A stretch of DNA of 9,283 nt from an uncultured Clostridia bacterium (GTDB lineage: Bacteria; Bacillota; Clostridia; Oscillospirales; Acutalibacteraceae), in NCBI GenBank assembly GCA_946409885.1, contig CAMJYF010000040.1, positions 1-9,283 of the forward strand, read 5' to 3'. Positions 1-7,469 of the stretch are shown here, one piece after another (position 1 is the stretch's first letter; the number at the start of each line of letters is the position of its first letter). Position numbers and translations under genes: made by a program. The notes beneath the pieces were generated by a model. That model saw only the letters and a list, made by a program, of their open reading frames with translations. It was not told the DNA's origin and searched no databases.

Positions 1-1280
1 TAAAATCGCATCAGCAGATTGACGATGGTGGTCTTGCCCGCGCCGGTGGGGCCCACCAGCGCCACCAGCTGCCCCGGCTTTACCGTCAGGTTCAGCCCGC
101 TGAGCAGCGGTTTATCGGGGGAATAGGCAAAATCCACGTTTTCCAGCGTCACACCCTTGTTGCGGTTGCTATCCAGATGATGCTCCGCGTTGTCCGCGGG
201 CTCACTCTCCTGCTCCAGCACGTCAAACACCCGCTCGGCGGAGGCCAGAGAGGACTGCAGATTGTTGGCGATGTTGCTCATATCCACAATGGGCTGCATA
301 AACAGCTTGGAATAGACGAAAAACACGGTCATGTCGCCGATGGTCAGATCCCCCCGTACCACAAGCATACCGCCGAAAATACAGATGAGGATATAGCCGA
401 TGTTGCTGGTAAAGGTGATCAGCGGCGCCAGCACGCCGGAATAGAACTGCGCCTTGCAGCCCACGGTGCAAAGCTCCTCGTTGATTTCCGCAAAATCCTC
501 ACAGGCGCGTCTGGTGTGGCCGAAGACCTTTACGATCTTATGCCCGGTATACATCTCCTCGATGTGGCCGTTCAGATCGCCCATAGTGCGCCAGTTCTCC
601 CGGAAGTACCGCCGGGAGACCCGCAGCAGCGCCAGCGCCAGCAGCAGGCCGAAGGGCAGCACGATCACGGAGACCAGCGTCATGATGGGGCTGATGGTCA
701 GCATGATGACGAACACGCCCACCACGGACACCACCGAGGTGATGACCTGGATCAGGTTGTTCTGGAAGGTGTTCTGGATGTTGTCGATATCGTTGGTCAC
801 CCGGCTGAGGATATCCCCCTTGGTGTGGGAATCGAAATACCGCAGGGGCAGATGGGAGAGTTTTTCGTTCAGCAGGCGGCGCATTTTGAAGATCAGGTCC
901 CGGTTGAGCCCCGCCATGGTAAAGTGCTGCAAGAAGGCGGCCAGTGAACTGGCGGTATAGATGCCCAGAATGGTGAACAGGATCTGTTTGATCCCGGCAA
1001 AATCCAGCGGCTTGCCGTTGAGCTTCACCTTGATCAGGTCCGTGATGCCGTCGATGATATCGCCCAGGTACACCGGGCCCACGATGCTCAGCACGGTGCT
1101 GACGATGCTGATGACCACCACAAGGACGACCTTCCACTTCTTTTCGGCCAGCAGCGCCATCATCTTTTTGGCGGCGGCGGTCATGTTCTTCGGCTTGTCG
1201 CCCTGGGTCTTCTTCACGTCGGCGTATTCCCTGAATTTGCGGTGGCGCTTTTCACGCGCCTCCCTGTTGGCTTTGCTCAT
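1..1280 (-). CDS. ABC exporter half-transporter, permease-ATPase (3' end outside window)
   Basis: This is the second gene of an ABC exporter pair, expected in the cytoplasmic membrane. I read 426 codons from ATG at 1280 to the left edge, where the frame is still open. The first ~47 residues are hydrophilic and basic (MSKANREAREKRHRKF...). A six-helix type I exporter domain follows (about 48-340), with the coupling stretch YFDSHTKGDILSRVTNDID (148-166). The ATPase domain opens near 377, and Walker A GPTGAGKTT is at 410-418. The Q-loop, signature, Walker B and switch histidine lie outside the window. The start is well supported: AAGGAGG (1289-1295) sits 8 nt upstream, and the ATG overlaps the TGA of the preceding ABC gene (ATGA, 1277-1280), so the two are probably translationally coupled. 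By family it should supply the catalytically competent half of a heterodimer (LmrD/BmrD-like); that is inference, since the diagnostic residues are missing. Substrate unknown. Confidence 0.93.
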   Translation of the reverse strand, partial: MSKANREAREKRHRKFREYADVKKTQGDKPKNMTAAAKKMMALLAEKKWKVVLVVVISIVSTVLSIVGPVYLGDIIDGITDLIKVKLNGKPLDFAGIKQILFTILGIYTASSLAAFLQHFTMAGLNRDLIFKMRRLLNEKLSHLPLRYFDSHTKGDILSRVTNDIDNIQNTFQNNLIQVITSVVSVVGVFVIMLTISPIMTLVSVIVLPFGLLLALALLRVSRRYFRENWRTMGDLNGHIEEMYTGHKIVKVFGHTRRACEDFAEINEELCTVGCKAQFYSGVLAPLITFTSNIGYILICIFGGMLVVRGDLTIGDMTVFFVYSKLFMQPIVDMSNIANNLQSSLASAERVFDVLEQESEPADNAEHHLDSNRNKGVTLENVDFAYSPDKPLLSGLNLTVKPGQLVALVGPTGAGKTTIVNLLMRF

Positions 1281-3052
1281 ACGGAGGCCCTCCTTTCGGC
1301 GAGCTCTTCGGGAGAGAGCTGGGATTCCGCGATCTCCCGGTAGACGGAGCAGGTCTCCAGCAGCTCCTCATGGGTGCCGATCCCGGCGACGCCGCCCTCA
1401 TCCAGCACCACGATCTTTTCCGCGGACAGAATGGTGCCCACCCGCTGGGCCACCACGATGACGGAGGAATCCTTCAGCTCCTCCCGGATGGCCAGCCGCA
1501 GCGCGGCGTCCGTTTTGAAATCAAGGGCGGAAAAGCTGTCGTCAAAGATATAGATCTCCGCCCGGCGGATCAGCGCCCGGGCAATGGCGATACGCTGCTT
1601 CTGCCCGCCGGAAAGGTTGGTGCCACTCTGGCTGACGTGGGAATCCAGCCCCTCCGGCAGCTGACGGACAAAATCCGCCGCCTGCGCCAGCGTCAGGGCG
1701 TGCCAGATCTCCTCGTCCGTGGCGTCCGGCTTGCCGAAGCAGACGTTCTCCCGCACCGTGCCGCTGAACAGCGACGCCGTCTGCGGGATGAAACCGATCA
1801 GGGAAAACAGCGTTTCGCCGTCCATGTCCTTCACGTTGACGCCGTCCACCTCCACACTGCCGGAGGTGACGTCGTACAGGCGGGGGATCAGGTTGATCAG
1901 CGTGGATTTGCCGCTGCCGGTGCCGCCGATGACGGCGGTGGTCTGCCCGGGAAACGCCGTAAAGGTGATGTGGTTCAGCACCTGCTCCCCTGCCCCGGCA
2001 TAGCCGAAGGAAACGTCCCGGAACGCCACCGTCCCTTTGGCGGAGGGATCCGGCGCCACGGGGTGTTCCGGCTGGCGGATCTCCGGCTCCAGATCCAGCA
2101 CTTCCAGGATGCGTTTGGCGGAGATGTTGGCCCGGGGAACGATAACGAACATGGCCCCCGCCATCACCAGGGCGGAGACGATCATGATCATGTAAACGAT
2201 AAAGGCCTGCAGGTCGCCGATGGTGTTGGAGATCTTCACCGCGTCCAGCACCGGGTCCATGGCGTCGATATTCCTGGCTGCCGCCAGGATCAGCAAACAC
2301 ACGCCCACAAACGCCAGCACGATGCTGGCGGGGATGAGCACGGAAAAGATCCGGGCGATCCGCAAGGCGATATCCGCCAGTTCGGCGTTTTTCTCATCGA
2401 ACCGGGCGTCCTCATAGTCGGATTTGTTGAAGGCCCTGATCACGCGGATACCTGTAAGCTTTTCCCGGATCAGGTGGTTCAGGCGGTCGGTCAGCTTCTG
2501 CCGTTTTTTGAACAGGGGCTTTACCAGCTTCAGCACAAGGGCCGCCAGCCCGCCGATGACGGGCAGCACCGCGAAGATATACATGGCCAGCCGCGCGTTC
2601 ATGATCAGCGCCAACACCGTGCCGCCGATGAGCATCACGGGCGCCGCCAGGATCATCCGCACCGTGACCAGGATAAAATCCTGCATCTGCTTCACGTCGT
2701 TGGTGCTGCGGGTGATCAGCGACGAGGCGCCGATCTTATCGATATCGCACTGGGACAGGCTTTCCACCTTCAGAAAGACCTGTTCGCGCAGCACCTTCCC
2801 ATAGGCGGTGGACAGCTTGGAGGTATAGTAGGCGTTGGCCACCGAAAACAGCAGCCCCAGCAGTGCGCCGATGAACATCAGCCCGCCCATTTTTTTGATA
2901 TAATCCAGGTCCAGATTGCCGATGCCCTCGTTGACGATGATACGCATCAGGTAGGGCAGCAGCAGCGCCATCCCCTGGCTGATGAGCATCAGCACGATGG
3001 ACAGCGCCACATATTGTCTGATAGGCTTCAGAAACCTCAATATCCGGATCAA
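1277..3052 (-). CDS. ABC exporter half-transporter with degenerate ATP site (LmrC/BmrC-like), TTG start
   Basis: Complete membrane-ATPase fusion, 591 aa from a TTG start at 3052. That TTG has GGGAGGA (3059-3065) 6 nt upstream. The in-frame ATG at 3097 has no Shine-Dalgarno and overlaps a likely -10 box, so I reject it. Residues ~1-320 form the transmembrane domain; the ATPase domain follows. Motifs, numbered from TTG: Walker A GGTGSGKST (376-384), Q-loop Q424, signature LSGGQ (480-484), Walker B IFDD (502-505), D-loop SALD (508-511). Two key residues are altered. The catalytic Glu after Walker B is Asp505, and the switch-loop His is Gln536 (VVAQRVGTI). Established knowledge: this pattern marks the non-canonical half of heterodimeric exporters such as BmrCD, LmrCD and TM287/288. 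Its ATGA overlap with the next ABC gene fits that pairing. It probably exports drugs, lipids or peptides; the substrate cannot be read from sequence. No regulator gene lies adjacent in the window. Confidence 0.93.
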   Translation of the reverse strand: MIRILRFLKPIRQYVALSIVLMLISQGMALLLPYLMRIIVNEGIGNLDLDYIKKMGGLMFIGALLGLLFSVANAYYTSKLSTAYGKVLREQVFLKVESLSQCDIDKIGASSLITRSTNDVKQMQDFILVTVRMILAAPVMLIGGTVLALIMNARLAMYIFAVLPVIGGLAALVLKLVKPLFKKRQKLTDRLNHLIREKLTGIRVIRAFNKSDYEDARFDEKNAELADIALRIARIFSVLIPASIVLAFVGVCLLILAAARNIDAMDPVLDAVKISNTIGDLQAFIVYMIMIVSALVMAGAMFVIVPRANISAKRILEVLDLEPEIRQPEHPVAPDPSAKGTVAFRDVSFGYAGAGEQVLNHITFTAFPGQTTAVIGGTGSGKSTLINLIPRLYDVTSGSVEVDGVNVKDMDGETLFSLIGFIPQTASLFSGTVRENVCFGKPDATDEEIWHALTLAQAADFVRQLPEGLDSHVSQSGTNLSGGQKQRIAIARALIRRAEIYIFDDSFSALDFKTDAALRLAIREELKDSSVIVVAQRVGTILSAEKIVVLDEGGVAGIGTHEELLETCSVYREIAESQLSPEELAERRASV

Positions 3053-3082
3053 TACGGTTCCTCCCGTTAACGTCTTATATTT

Positions 3083-3119
3083 ATCTGATATTATCATATA
3101 TATATGAACAAAGTTTGAA
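3083..3119 (-). promoter_or_regulatory. Candidate promoter of the ABC exporter pair
   Basis: On the minus strand, TTCAAA (3114-3119) and GATAAT (3090-3095) are separated by 18 nt, in an AT-rich stretch standing out from GC-rich surroundings. Transcription would start near 3083, leaving a leader of about 30 nt before the TTG at 3052. A second candidate lies upstream: TTGGCC (3156-3161), 18 nt, TATTAT (3132-3137). Either would serve the exporter genes separately from the terminated operon to the right. Both are consensus matches read by eye, so confidence is limited. Confidence 0.4.
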
Positions 3120-3169
3120 CGAAAGGAGGATATAATAAAAATATAGCGGCGGCGCGGCCAATCGATAGC

Positions 3170-3201
3170 AAAAAAATCCCTGCCGGACCTCCGACAGGGA
3201 T
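3170..3201 (-). terminator. Rho-independent terminator after ispH-rpsA
   Basis: Read on the minus strand, 3201-3176 folds into an 11-bp stem (ATCCCTG TCGG / CCGG CAGGGAT, including one T-G pair) closed by an AGGT tetraloop. It is followed at once by seven T (3176-3170; the first T also closes the stem). It begins about 20 nt after the TAA of the IspH-S1 gene (3222-3224). It should end the flavoprotein-cmk-ispH operon before the ABC genes. Confidence 0.9.
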
Positions 3202-3221
3202 CAATACTGTGCTGTTAGAAA

Positions 3222-5339
3222 TTATTCGGCAGCGGAATCGTCGCCGGCGGGCGCCTCATCGGCGGCAGCGGCGGCCTTTGCCTCGGCCTCGTTCGCCCTT
3301 TCGATCATCTCGTCAATGGACATGGTCACGGGCGCGTCGTCATAGAACTTCTCCTCTTTGGGAGCGCGCTTTTCGGGAGCAGGCAGCAGAGCGCGGATAG
3401 AAAGACTGATTCTCTTCTTCTCGTAGTCGATGTCGATGATCTTCACCTTGACCACGTCGCCGATGGAGAGCACGTCCTGCGGCTTTTCGATGCGCTCGTT
3501 GGCGATCTGGGAAATATGGATCAGGCCTTCCACTCTGGGGAAGATCTCCGCGAACGCGCCGAAGGTGGTGATGCGGACGATCTTGACCTCGATCTCGGAG
3601 CCGATGGGATAATCTCTCTTGAACACTTCCCAGGGGCTGTCTTCAATCTTCTTGTAGCCCAGGGAGATCTTCTTGTTCTCACGGTCAAGAGACTTGACGT
3701 ACACCTCTACCGTATCGCCCACGCTGACGACCTCGGACGGGTGCTTGATGCGCTTCCAGGAAAGCTCGGTGCGGTGGATCATGCCGTCCACGCCGCCGAT
3801 ATCCACAAACGCGCCGTAATCGGTAAGGGATTTGACGACGCCGGTATACTTCTTGCCTTCCTCAATATCGCTCCAGACTCTCTCCTGCGCCTCTTTGCGG
3901 ATGCGCTTGTTGGCCTCGCGGATGGAGCCGACGGCTCTGCGGCGACGCTTGTCGATGTCGATCACGACGAAGCTGACGGTCTTGTTGAGCATTTCTTCCA
4001 GACGGCCGCCTCTGGGGACGGTGGAAAGGGAGGCGGGCACGAAGATACGGATGCCGTTGGTAACAACGATAAGTCCTTTGCTGATCACTTCAACAACGAC
4101 GCCTTCAAGAATCGTCCCCTCCTTCTCAGCTTCCACGATGGTATCCCAATACTTGACAGCGTCATAACGCTTTTTGGAAAGCATGATGGTGCCTTCCGCG
4201 TCATTGGTCTTCATGATGATGAGCTTCAGCTCGTCGCCGACCTTCAGCTCTGTCATGGGATCCGCGTCGGGATCCGAGCTGTACTCGTCAATCGGGATGT
4301 AGCCTGTCTGCTTCCTGCCAATGTCGACCTGGATCTCATTGGGAGCAATGTGCATGACAGTGCCAACGACGCACTGGTCGTTGTTCATGCTGTTGAGGGA
4401 TTCCTCAAGAGCCTGTTCGAAGGACATTTCTTCGGGGTTTTCAGCGGAAACAGCCTGCCCAGGGTTGATTTCAGCCGATTCGATGTTTTCGTTGATCTCG
4501 GACATGGTTTTTATTACCTCCTTAATTTTACCTTCGGGAGTGGACGCTCCCGCGGTAACTCCGACCGATGCGACGCCTGTAAAATCAATATTTTTTAGTT
4601 CTGCTGCGTCCTCGATAAGATACGTCTGACAATGAGCGCCGCAGATCTTCTGCAGCTTGGCGGTATTGGAGCTGTTGCGCCCGCCGATCACGATCATGAT
4701 ATCATTCTCTGCGGAGAGCCTTTCGGCTTCTTCCTGCCTCAGAGCGGTAGCATTGCATATTGTATCAAATATTTTCAGATTTGTATATAGTTTTTTCGCA
4801 ATTTTTTCGGTTTTTTTAAATTCTTTTGCGTCGAAAGTGGTCTGAGAAACCAGTGTGACGGAGTTTTCGGGCGAAAAACCGTCTGTTCCGGCATATTTTT
4901 CCATTTCCTCCGCCGACCCGAACACAAAGGAGGGCGTGGTGGCGCAGCTGCGGATGCCCACCACCTCCGGGTGGTTCTCATCCCCGGTGATGATGATCAC
5001 ATCCCCGGCCGCGGACCGTTCCGCCACAATGCGGTGGATCTTCTGCACAAAGGGGCAGGTGGCGTCGTCGTAGTCGATACCCCGGGCGGCGATGTCGTCC
5101 ATCACGTCCTTCGTCACCCCGTGGGTGCGGATGATGAGCTTGTAGCCCGCCCGCACGTCGGCGGGGCTGTCCGCGATGTAAACGCCCTTTTCCTCCAGCG
5201 AGCGGATGAAGCCGGGGTTGTGGATCAGCGGCCCCAGGGTGCACACCGGCTGCCCGGCCGCGATATAGTCGTTCACCTTGTTGACGGCCCGTTCCACGCC
5301 GAAGCAGAACCCGGCGGTGGCGGCCAGATTGATCTTCAT
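3222..5339 (-). CDS. ispH: IspH-S1 fusion: HMBPP reductase / 30S ribosomal protein S1
   Basis: A 705-aa two-part protein. Residues 1 to ~280 are IspH (LytB), the [4Fe-4S] enzyme that reduces HMBPP to IPP and DMAPP in the last MEP pathway step. The cluster cysteines are C12 (GFCFGVERA), C95 (DDATCPF) and C195 (DTICNAT). Substrate-site residues matching E. coli IspH are H40, H123, E125 (ENHPEV), S223-S224-N225 and S266 (TAGASTPE). After an acidic linker (~280-320) come four S1 RNA-binding domains at about 321-391, 406-475, 492-563 and 576-650. The third and fourth are the best conserved ([33 protein letters not shown]). A charged, Ala-rich tail ends at 705. This fusion is known in Clostridia. 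ATG 5339 overlaps the cmk TGA (ATGA) and has GGAGG 7 nt upstream. A strong internal ribosome-binding site precedes Met279, so free S1 (427 aa) may also be made. GC content changes abruptly within the IspH part. All catalytic residues look intact. Confidence 0.96.
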   Translation of the reverse strand: MKINLAATAGFCFGVERAVNKVNDYIAAGQPVCTLGPLIHNPGFIRSLEEKGVYIADSPADVRAGYKLIIRTHGVTKDVMDDIAARGIDYDDATCPFVQKIHRIVAERSAAGDVIIITGDENHPEVVGIRSCATTPSFVFGSAEEMEKYAGTDGFSPENSVTLVSQTTFDAKEFKKTEKIAKKLYTNLKIFDTICNATALRQEEAERLSAENDIMIVIGGRNSSNTAKLQKICGAHCQTYLIEDAAELKNIDFTGVASVGVTAGASTPEGKIKEVIKTMSEINENIESAEINPGQAVSAENPEEMSFEQALEESLNSMNNDQCVVGTVMHIAPNEIQVDIGRKQTGYIPIDEYSSDPDADPMTELKVGDELKLIIMKTNDAEGTIMLSKKRYDAVKYWDTIVEAEKEGTILEGVVVEVISKGLIVVTNGIRIFVPASLSTVPRGGRLEEMLNKTVSFVVIDIDKRRRRAVGSIREANKRIRKEAQERVWSDIEEGKKYTGVVKSLTDYGAFVDIGGVDGMIHRTELSWKRIKHPSEVVSVGDTVEVYVKSLDRENKKISLGYKKIEDSPWEVFKRDYPIGSEIEVKIVRITTFGAFAEIFPRVEGLIHISQIANERIEKPQDVLSIGDVVKVKIIDIDYEKKRISLSIRALLPAPEKRAPKEEKFYDDAPVTMSIDEMIERANEAEAKAAAAADEAPAGDDSAAE
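4505..4524 (-). promoter_or_regulatory. Internal Shine-Dalgarno inside ispH-rpsA, before Met279
   Basis: The codons for Lys-Glu-Val at IspH residues 273-275 read, on the coding strand, TAAGGAGGT (4516-4524). This nearly perfect match to the 16S rRNA anti-Shine-Dalgarno is followed after 10 nt by the in-frame ATG of Met279 (4503-4505), right where the IspH domain ends. Initiation here would give a 427-aa protein with all four S1 domains and no IspH. The sequence is plain; its use as a start is inference. Confidence 0.5.
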
Positions 5340-6010
5340 GCGGTCGCCTCCATGGCCTCTTTGGCGAGGGCGCAGATGCGGTCCACCACCTGCTCCAGCG
5401 TCAGGTCGGAGGAATCCAGCAGCACCGCGTCCTCCGCCTGCTTCAGCGGAGAGGTCTCCCGGTGCATGTCGTTGTAGTCCCGCTGGATGATCTCTTTCAG
5501 CAGCTCGTCGTAATCCTGAGGCGTGCCCCGGGCGATCAGCTCGTCATAGCGGCGTTTCGCCCTGATCTCCGGCGAGGCGGTCAGATAGATCTTCAGCCCC
5601 GCGTCGGGCAGAATGACCGTGCCGATGTCGCGGCCGTCCATGATGCAGTCGTTTTCCGCGGCCAGCCTGCGCTGCAGGTCCAGCAGGAAGGCGCGCACCT
5701 CCGGCAGGGCGGAGACGTGGGAGGCGGCCATGGAGGCCTGCGGCAGACGGATCTCTTTGGAGACGTCCTCTCCGTTGAGCAGCACGTGCTGCTCCCCTTC
5801 AATAAAGGCCAGGGAGATCTCCAGCTCCGGCAGCATGGCGATCACGCCGTCTTTATCCTGTGTGTCGATCCCCCGGCGCAGCGCCGCCACGCCGATGGCA
5901 CGGTACATGGCGCCTGTATCCACATAAATAAAACCGAGCTTCGCCGCGGCCAACTTCGCCGCGCTGCTCTTCCCCGCCCCGGAGGGGCCGTCGATGGCAA
6001 TGTCAAGCAT
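5336..6010 (-). CDS. cmk: Cytidylate kinase (CMP/dCMP kinase)
   Basis: A 224-aa soluble nucleoside monophosphate kinase, phosphorylating CMP and dCMP with ATP for nucleotide recycling. The P-loop DGPSGAGKSS is at 7-16. The nucleotide-binding segment VDTGAMYR is at 30-37, the conserved DGRDIGT at 125-131, and an Arg-rich lid region follows (RAKRRYDEL, 150-158). Length is normal for bacterial Cmk. The start is ATG 6010, with AAAGGA-type Shine-Dalgarno (6020-6025) about 10 nt upstream. The open frame extends further upstream to 6202, but that part is an antisense-like reading over the flavoprotein's 3' end and is rejected. It follows the flavoprotein after 37 nt and overlaps ispH by 4 nt (ATGA, 5336-5339). 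In many Firmicutes an acyltransferase gene (plsC) lies between cmk and ispH; here there is none. Confidence 0.96.
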   Translation of the reverse strand: MLDIAIDGPSGAGKSSAAKLAAAKLGFIYVDTGAMYRAIGVAALRRGIDTQDKDGVIAMLPELEISLAFIEGEQHVLLNGEDVSKEIRLPQASMAASHVSALPEVRAFLLDLQRRLAAENDCIMDGRDIGTVILPDAGLKIYLTASPEIRAKRRYDELIARGTPQDYDELLKEIIQRDYNDMHRETSPLKQAEDAVLLDSSDLTLEQVVDRICALAKEAMEATA

Positions 6011-6047
6011 AATAAAATTTCCTTTCTTAATGAGAGTATAAATTGAT

Positions 6048-7283
6048 TCAACAGTTGTTGCCCGCCAGGGCGCCGGTGGCGAAGGCGATCTGGAGGTTGA
6101 AGCCGCCGGTGTAGGCGTCCACGTCGATGACCTCCCCGGCGAAGTAGAGGCCGGGGCAGAGCTTGGACTGCATGGTTTTGGGGTCGATCTCCCTGGTGGC
6201 AACGCCCCCGGCGGTGACGATGGCTTCTTCTATGGGCCGGGTACCGGCGATGGTGCAGGTGAGGTTTTTCAGCACATAGCCCAGGTCATGACGCATCTCC
6301 CGCGTCAGGCGGTTGGCGAACAGCTCCGGCGGGATCTCCGCCAAAGACAGAACAACGGGGATCATGCTGCGGGGCAGCAGCTCAGTCAGGGCGTTTTGCA
6401 TGGTGCGGTTGGAATACTTTGACAGATCCCGCACAAGGCGGTCGTCCAGCTTTTCCGGCGACAGGGCGGGCTTCAGGTCGATGCTCAGCCGGTAGCGGTC
6501 CGGCGTGATATCCCGGATGTGGGCGGAGGCGCTGAGGATCACCGGTCCCGACACGCCGAAGTGGGTGAACAGCATCTCGCCGAAGTCGTGATAGACCTCC
6601 CGGTAGTTCTCGCTGTCCCATACGGTGATCGCCACGTTTTTCAGGGCAAGCCCCTGCAGGTCGGCGCACCAGCGCTCGCGGGTCTCCAGCGGGATCAGCG
6701 AGGGCTTGGGGGGCACCACCGTGTGCCCGGCCTCCCTGGCCAGCGCGTAGCCGTCCCCGGTGGAACCGGTCAGCGGGTAGGAGCAGCCGCCGGTGGCGAT
6801 CACGACGGCGTCCGCTGCGTACCGTCTGCCGTCCTCACAGAGCACGCCCTTTACCGCGCCGTCCTCCAGCAGCAGCGAGGCAACGCGCTGTTCCGTCAGG
6901 ATCCGCGCGCCGCTGCGCCGGGTGAACCGCACCAGCGCGTCCACGATATCCACCGCCTTGTCGGACACGGGAAAGACCCGGTTGCCCCGCTCGATCTTCA
7001 GCGGCACCCCCAGGGATTCAAACAGGTCCATGGTGTCGTAGGGCATAAAGCGGGAGAACGCACCGTACAGAAAGCGGCCGTTGCCGGGGATCTGCTCCGT
7101 CAGCTCGTTGACCAGCGTACAGGCATTGGTCACGTTGCACCTGCCCTTGCCGGTGATCATCATTTTTCTGGCGGGGCGGGCGTTCCGCTCCAGCACGGTC
7201 ACGTCCAGCCCGCGCCGGGCCGCCATGGCCGCCGCCGTCAGCCCGGCCGCGCCGCCGCCGATCACAATGATTTTCTGCGCCAT
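6048..7283 (-). CDS. FAD-dependent oxidoreductase, HI0933/BaiN-like family
   Basis: A 411-aa flavoprotein, probably cytoplasmic. The N-terminus is a Rossmann FAD-binding fold: GGGAAG at 9-14 (Gly9, Gly11, Gly14) and Glu32 at the end of the second strand for the adenosine ribose. The family motif KMMITGKGRCNVTN lies at 40-53. Further on come ATGGCSYPLTGSTGDGYALA and, at the C-terminus, YFAGEVIDVDAYTGGFNLQ with the final FAD contact. This set matches the HI0933-like family, variously annotated BaiN-like or aminoacetone oxidase-like; its substrate and cellular role are not settled, so I give no symbol. Start ATG 7283 has GAGGA (7291-7295) 7 nt upstream. The frame stays open to 8762, but that extension runs antisense to trkA and is not coding. 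It is the first gene of the operon with cmk and ispH-rpsA; the neighbourhood is a common clostridial one and does not reveal its reaction. Confidence 0.93.
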   Translation of the reverse strand: MAQKIIVIGGGAAGLTAAAMAARRGLDVTVLERNARPARKMMITGKGRCNVTNACTLVNELTEQIPGNGRFLYGAFSRFMPYDTMDLFESLGVPLKIERGNRVFPVSDKAVDIVDALVRFTRRSGARILTEQRVASLLLEDGAVKGVLCEDGRRYAADAVVIATGGCSYPLTGSTGDGYALAREAGHTVVPPKPSLIPLETRERWCADLQGLALKNVAITVWDSENYREVYHDFGEMLFTHFGVSGPVILSASAHIRDITPDRYRLSIDLKPALSPEKLDDRLVRDLSKYSNRTMQNALTELLPRSMIPVVLSLAEIPPELFANRLTREMRHDLGYVLKNLTCTIAGTRPIEEAIVTAGGVATREIDPKTMQSKLCPGLYFAGEVIDVDAYTGGFNLQIAFATGALAGNNC

Positions 7284-7346
7284 TGTTCCGTCCTCTTCCG
7301 TTTGCTTTTGATGCCTTATTTTCAATAGTTTAGCATAAACGACAGA

Positions 7347-7352
7347 ATTATA
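7347..7352 (-). promoter_or_regulatory. Candidate -10 box for the flavoprotein-cmk-ispH operon
   Basis: A perfect TATAAT lies on the minus strand at 7347-7352, within TTGTATAAT. Transcription would start near 7340, giving a leader of about 57 nt to ATG 7283. No good -35 hexamer is present; the sequence about 17 nt upstream is AT-rich and matches TTGACA poorly. I support the -10 only. Confidence 0.5.
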
Positions 7353-7396
7353 CAACATTAAAACCGGAAAATCATCATCTATTTTTTCCCGGGGTA

Positions 7397-7425
7397 TGGA
7401 TTTCTTTTCAATTCTATTGTATAAT
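7397..7425 (+). promoter_or_regulatory. Candidate promoter of trkA-trkH
   Basis: A perfect TATAAT at 7420-7425 lies in an AT-rich stretch. A weak -35 (TGGATT, 7397-7402) lies 17 nt upstream. Transcription would start near 7432, leaving a leader of roughly 38 nt. That is too short for a c-di-AMP riboswitch of the ydaO type, which precedes some Firmicute potassium transporter genes. Confidence 0.5.
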
Positions 7426-7469
7426 GTGGAGAATATCAAAAGAAATGAATCGGCAGGAGCGGCAATGTT

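Noticed and set aside
1370..3070. 566-codon plus-strand open frame opposite the complete ABC gene.
   Set aside because: It is rich in His, Asp, Gln and Gly with no recognisable domain, as expected of an antisense frame over GC-rich coding sequence. The minus strand carries all ABC motifs.
3121..3150. AAGGAGG on the plus strand (3123-3129) beside TATAAT (3131-3136).
   Set aside because: No ATG, GTG or TTG follows within usable distance, and no reading frame or -35 box supports a plus-strand gene.
3516..4598. 360-codon plus-strand open frame opposite the S1 domains.
   Set aside because: Antisense shadow of a well-recognised gene, with no start signal or domain of its own.
4785..4820. Programmed -1 frameshift at the A runs within ispH.
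   Set aside because: The runs are not in the X-XXY-YYZ phase, and the zero frame continues through intact IspH and four S1 domains, so no frameshift is needed.
6052..6202. N-terminal extension of cytidylate kinase from an ATG at 6202.
   Set aside because: The 64 extra residues are Pro/Ser/Thr-rich, overlap the flavoprotein's 3' end in another frame, and Cmk proteins begin just before the P-loop as at ATG 6010.
7284..7469. Possible c-di-AMP (ydaO) or other riboswitch before trkA.
   Set aside because: The predicted leader is under 40 nt, and I see no hairpin-plus-T-run or conserved aptamer element in the gap.
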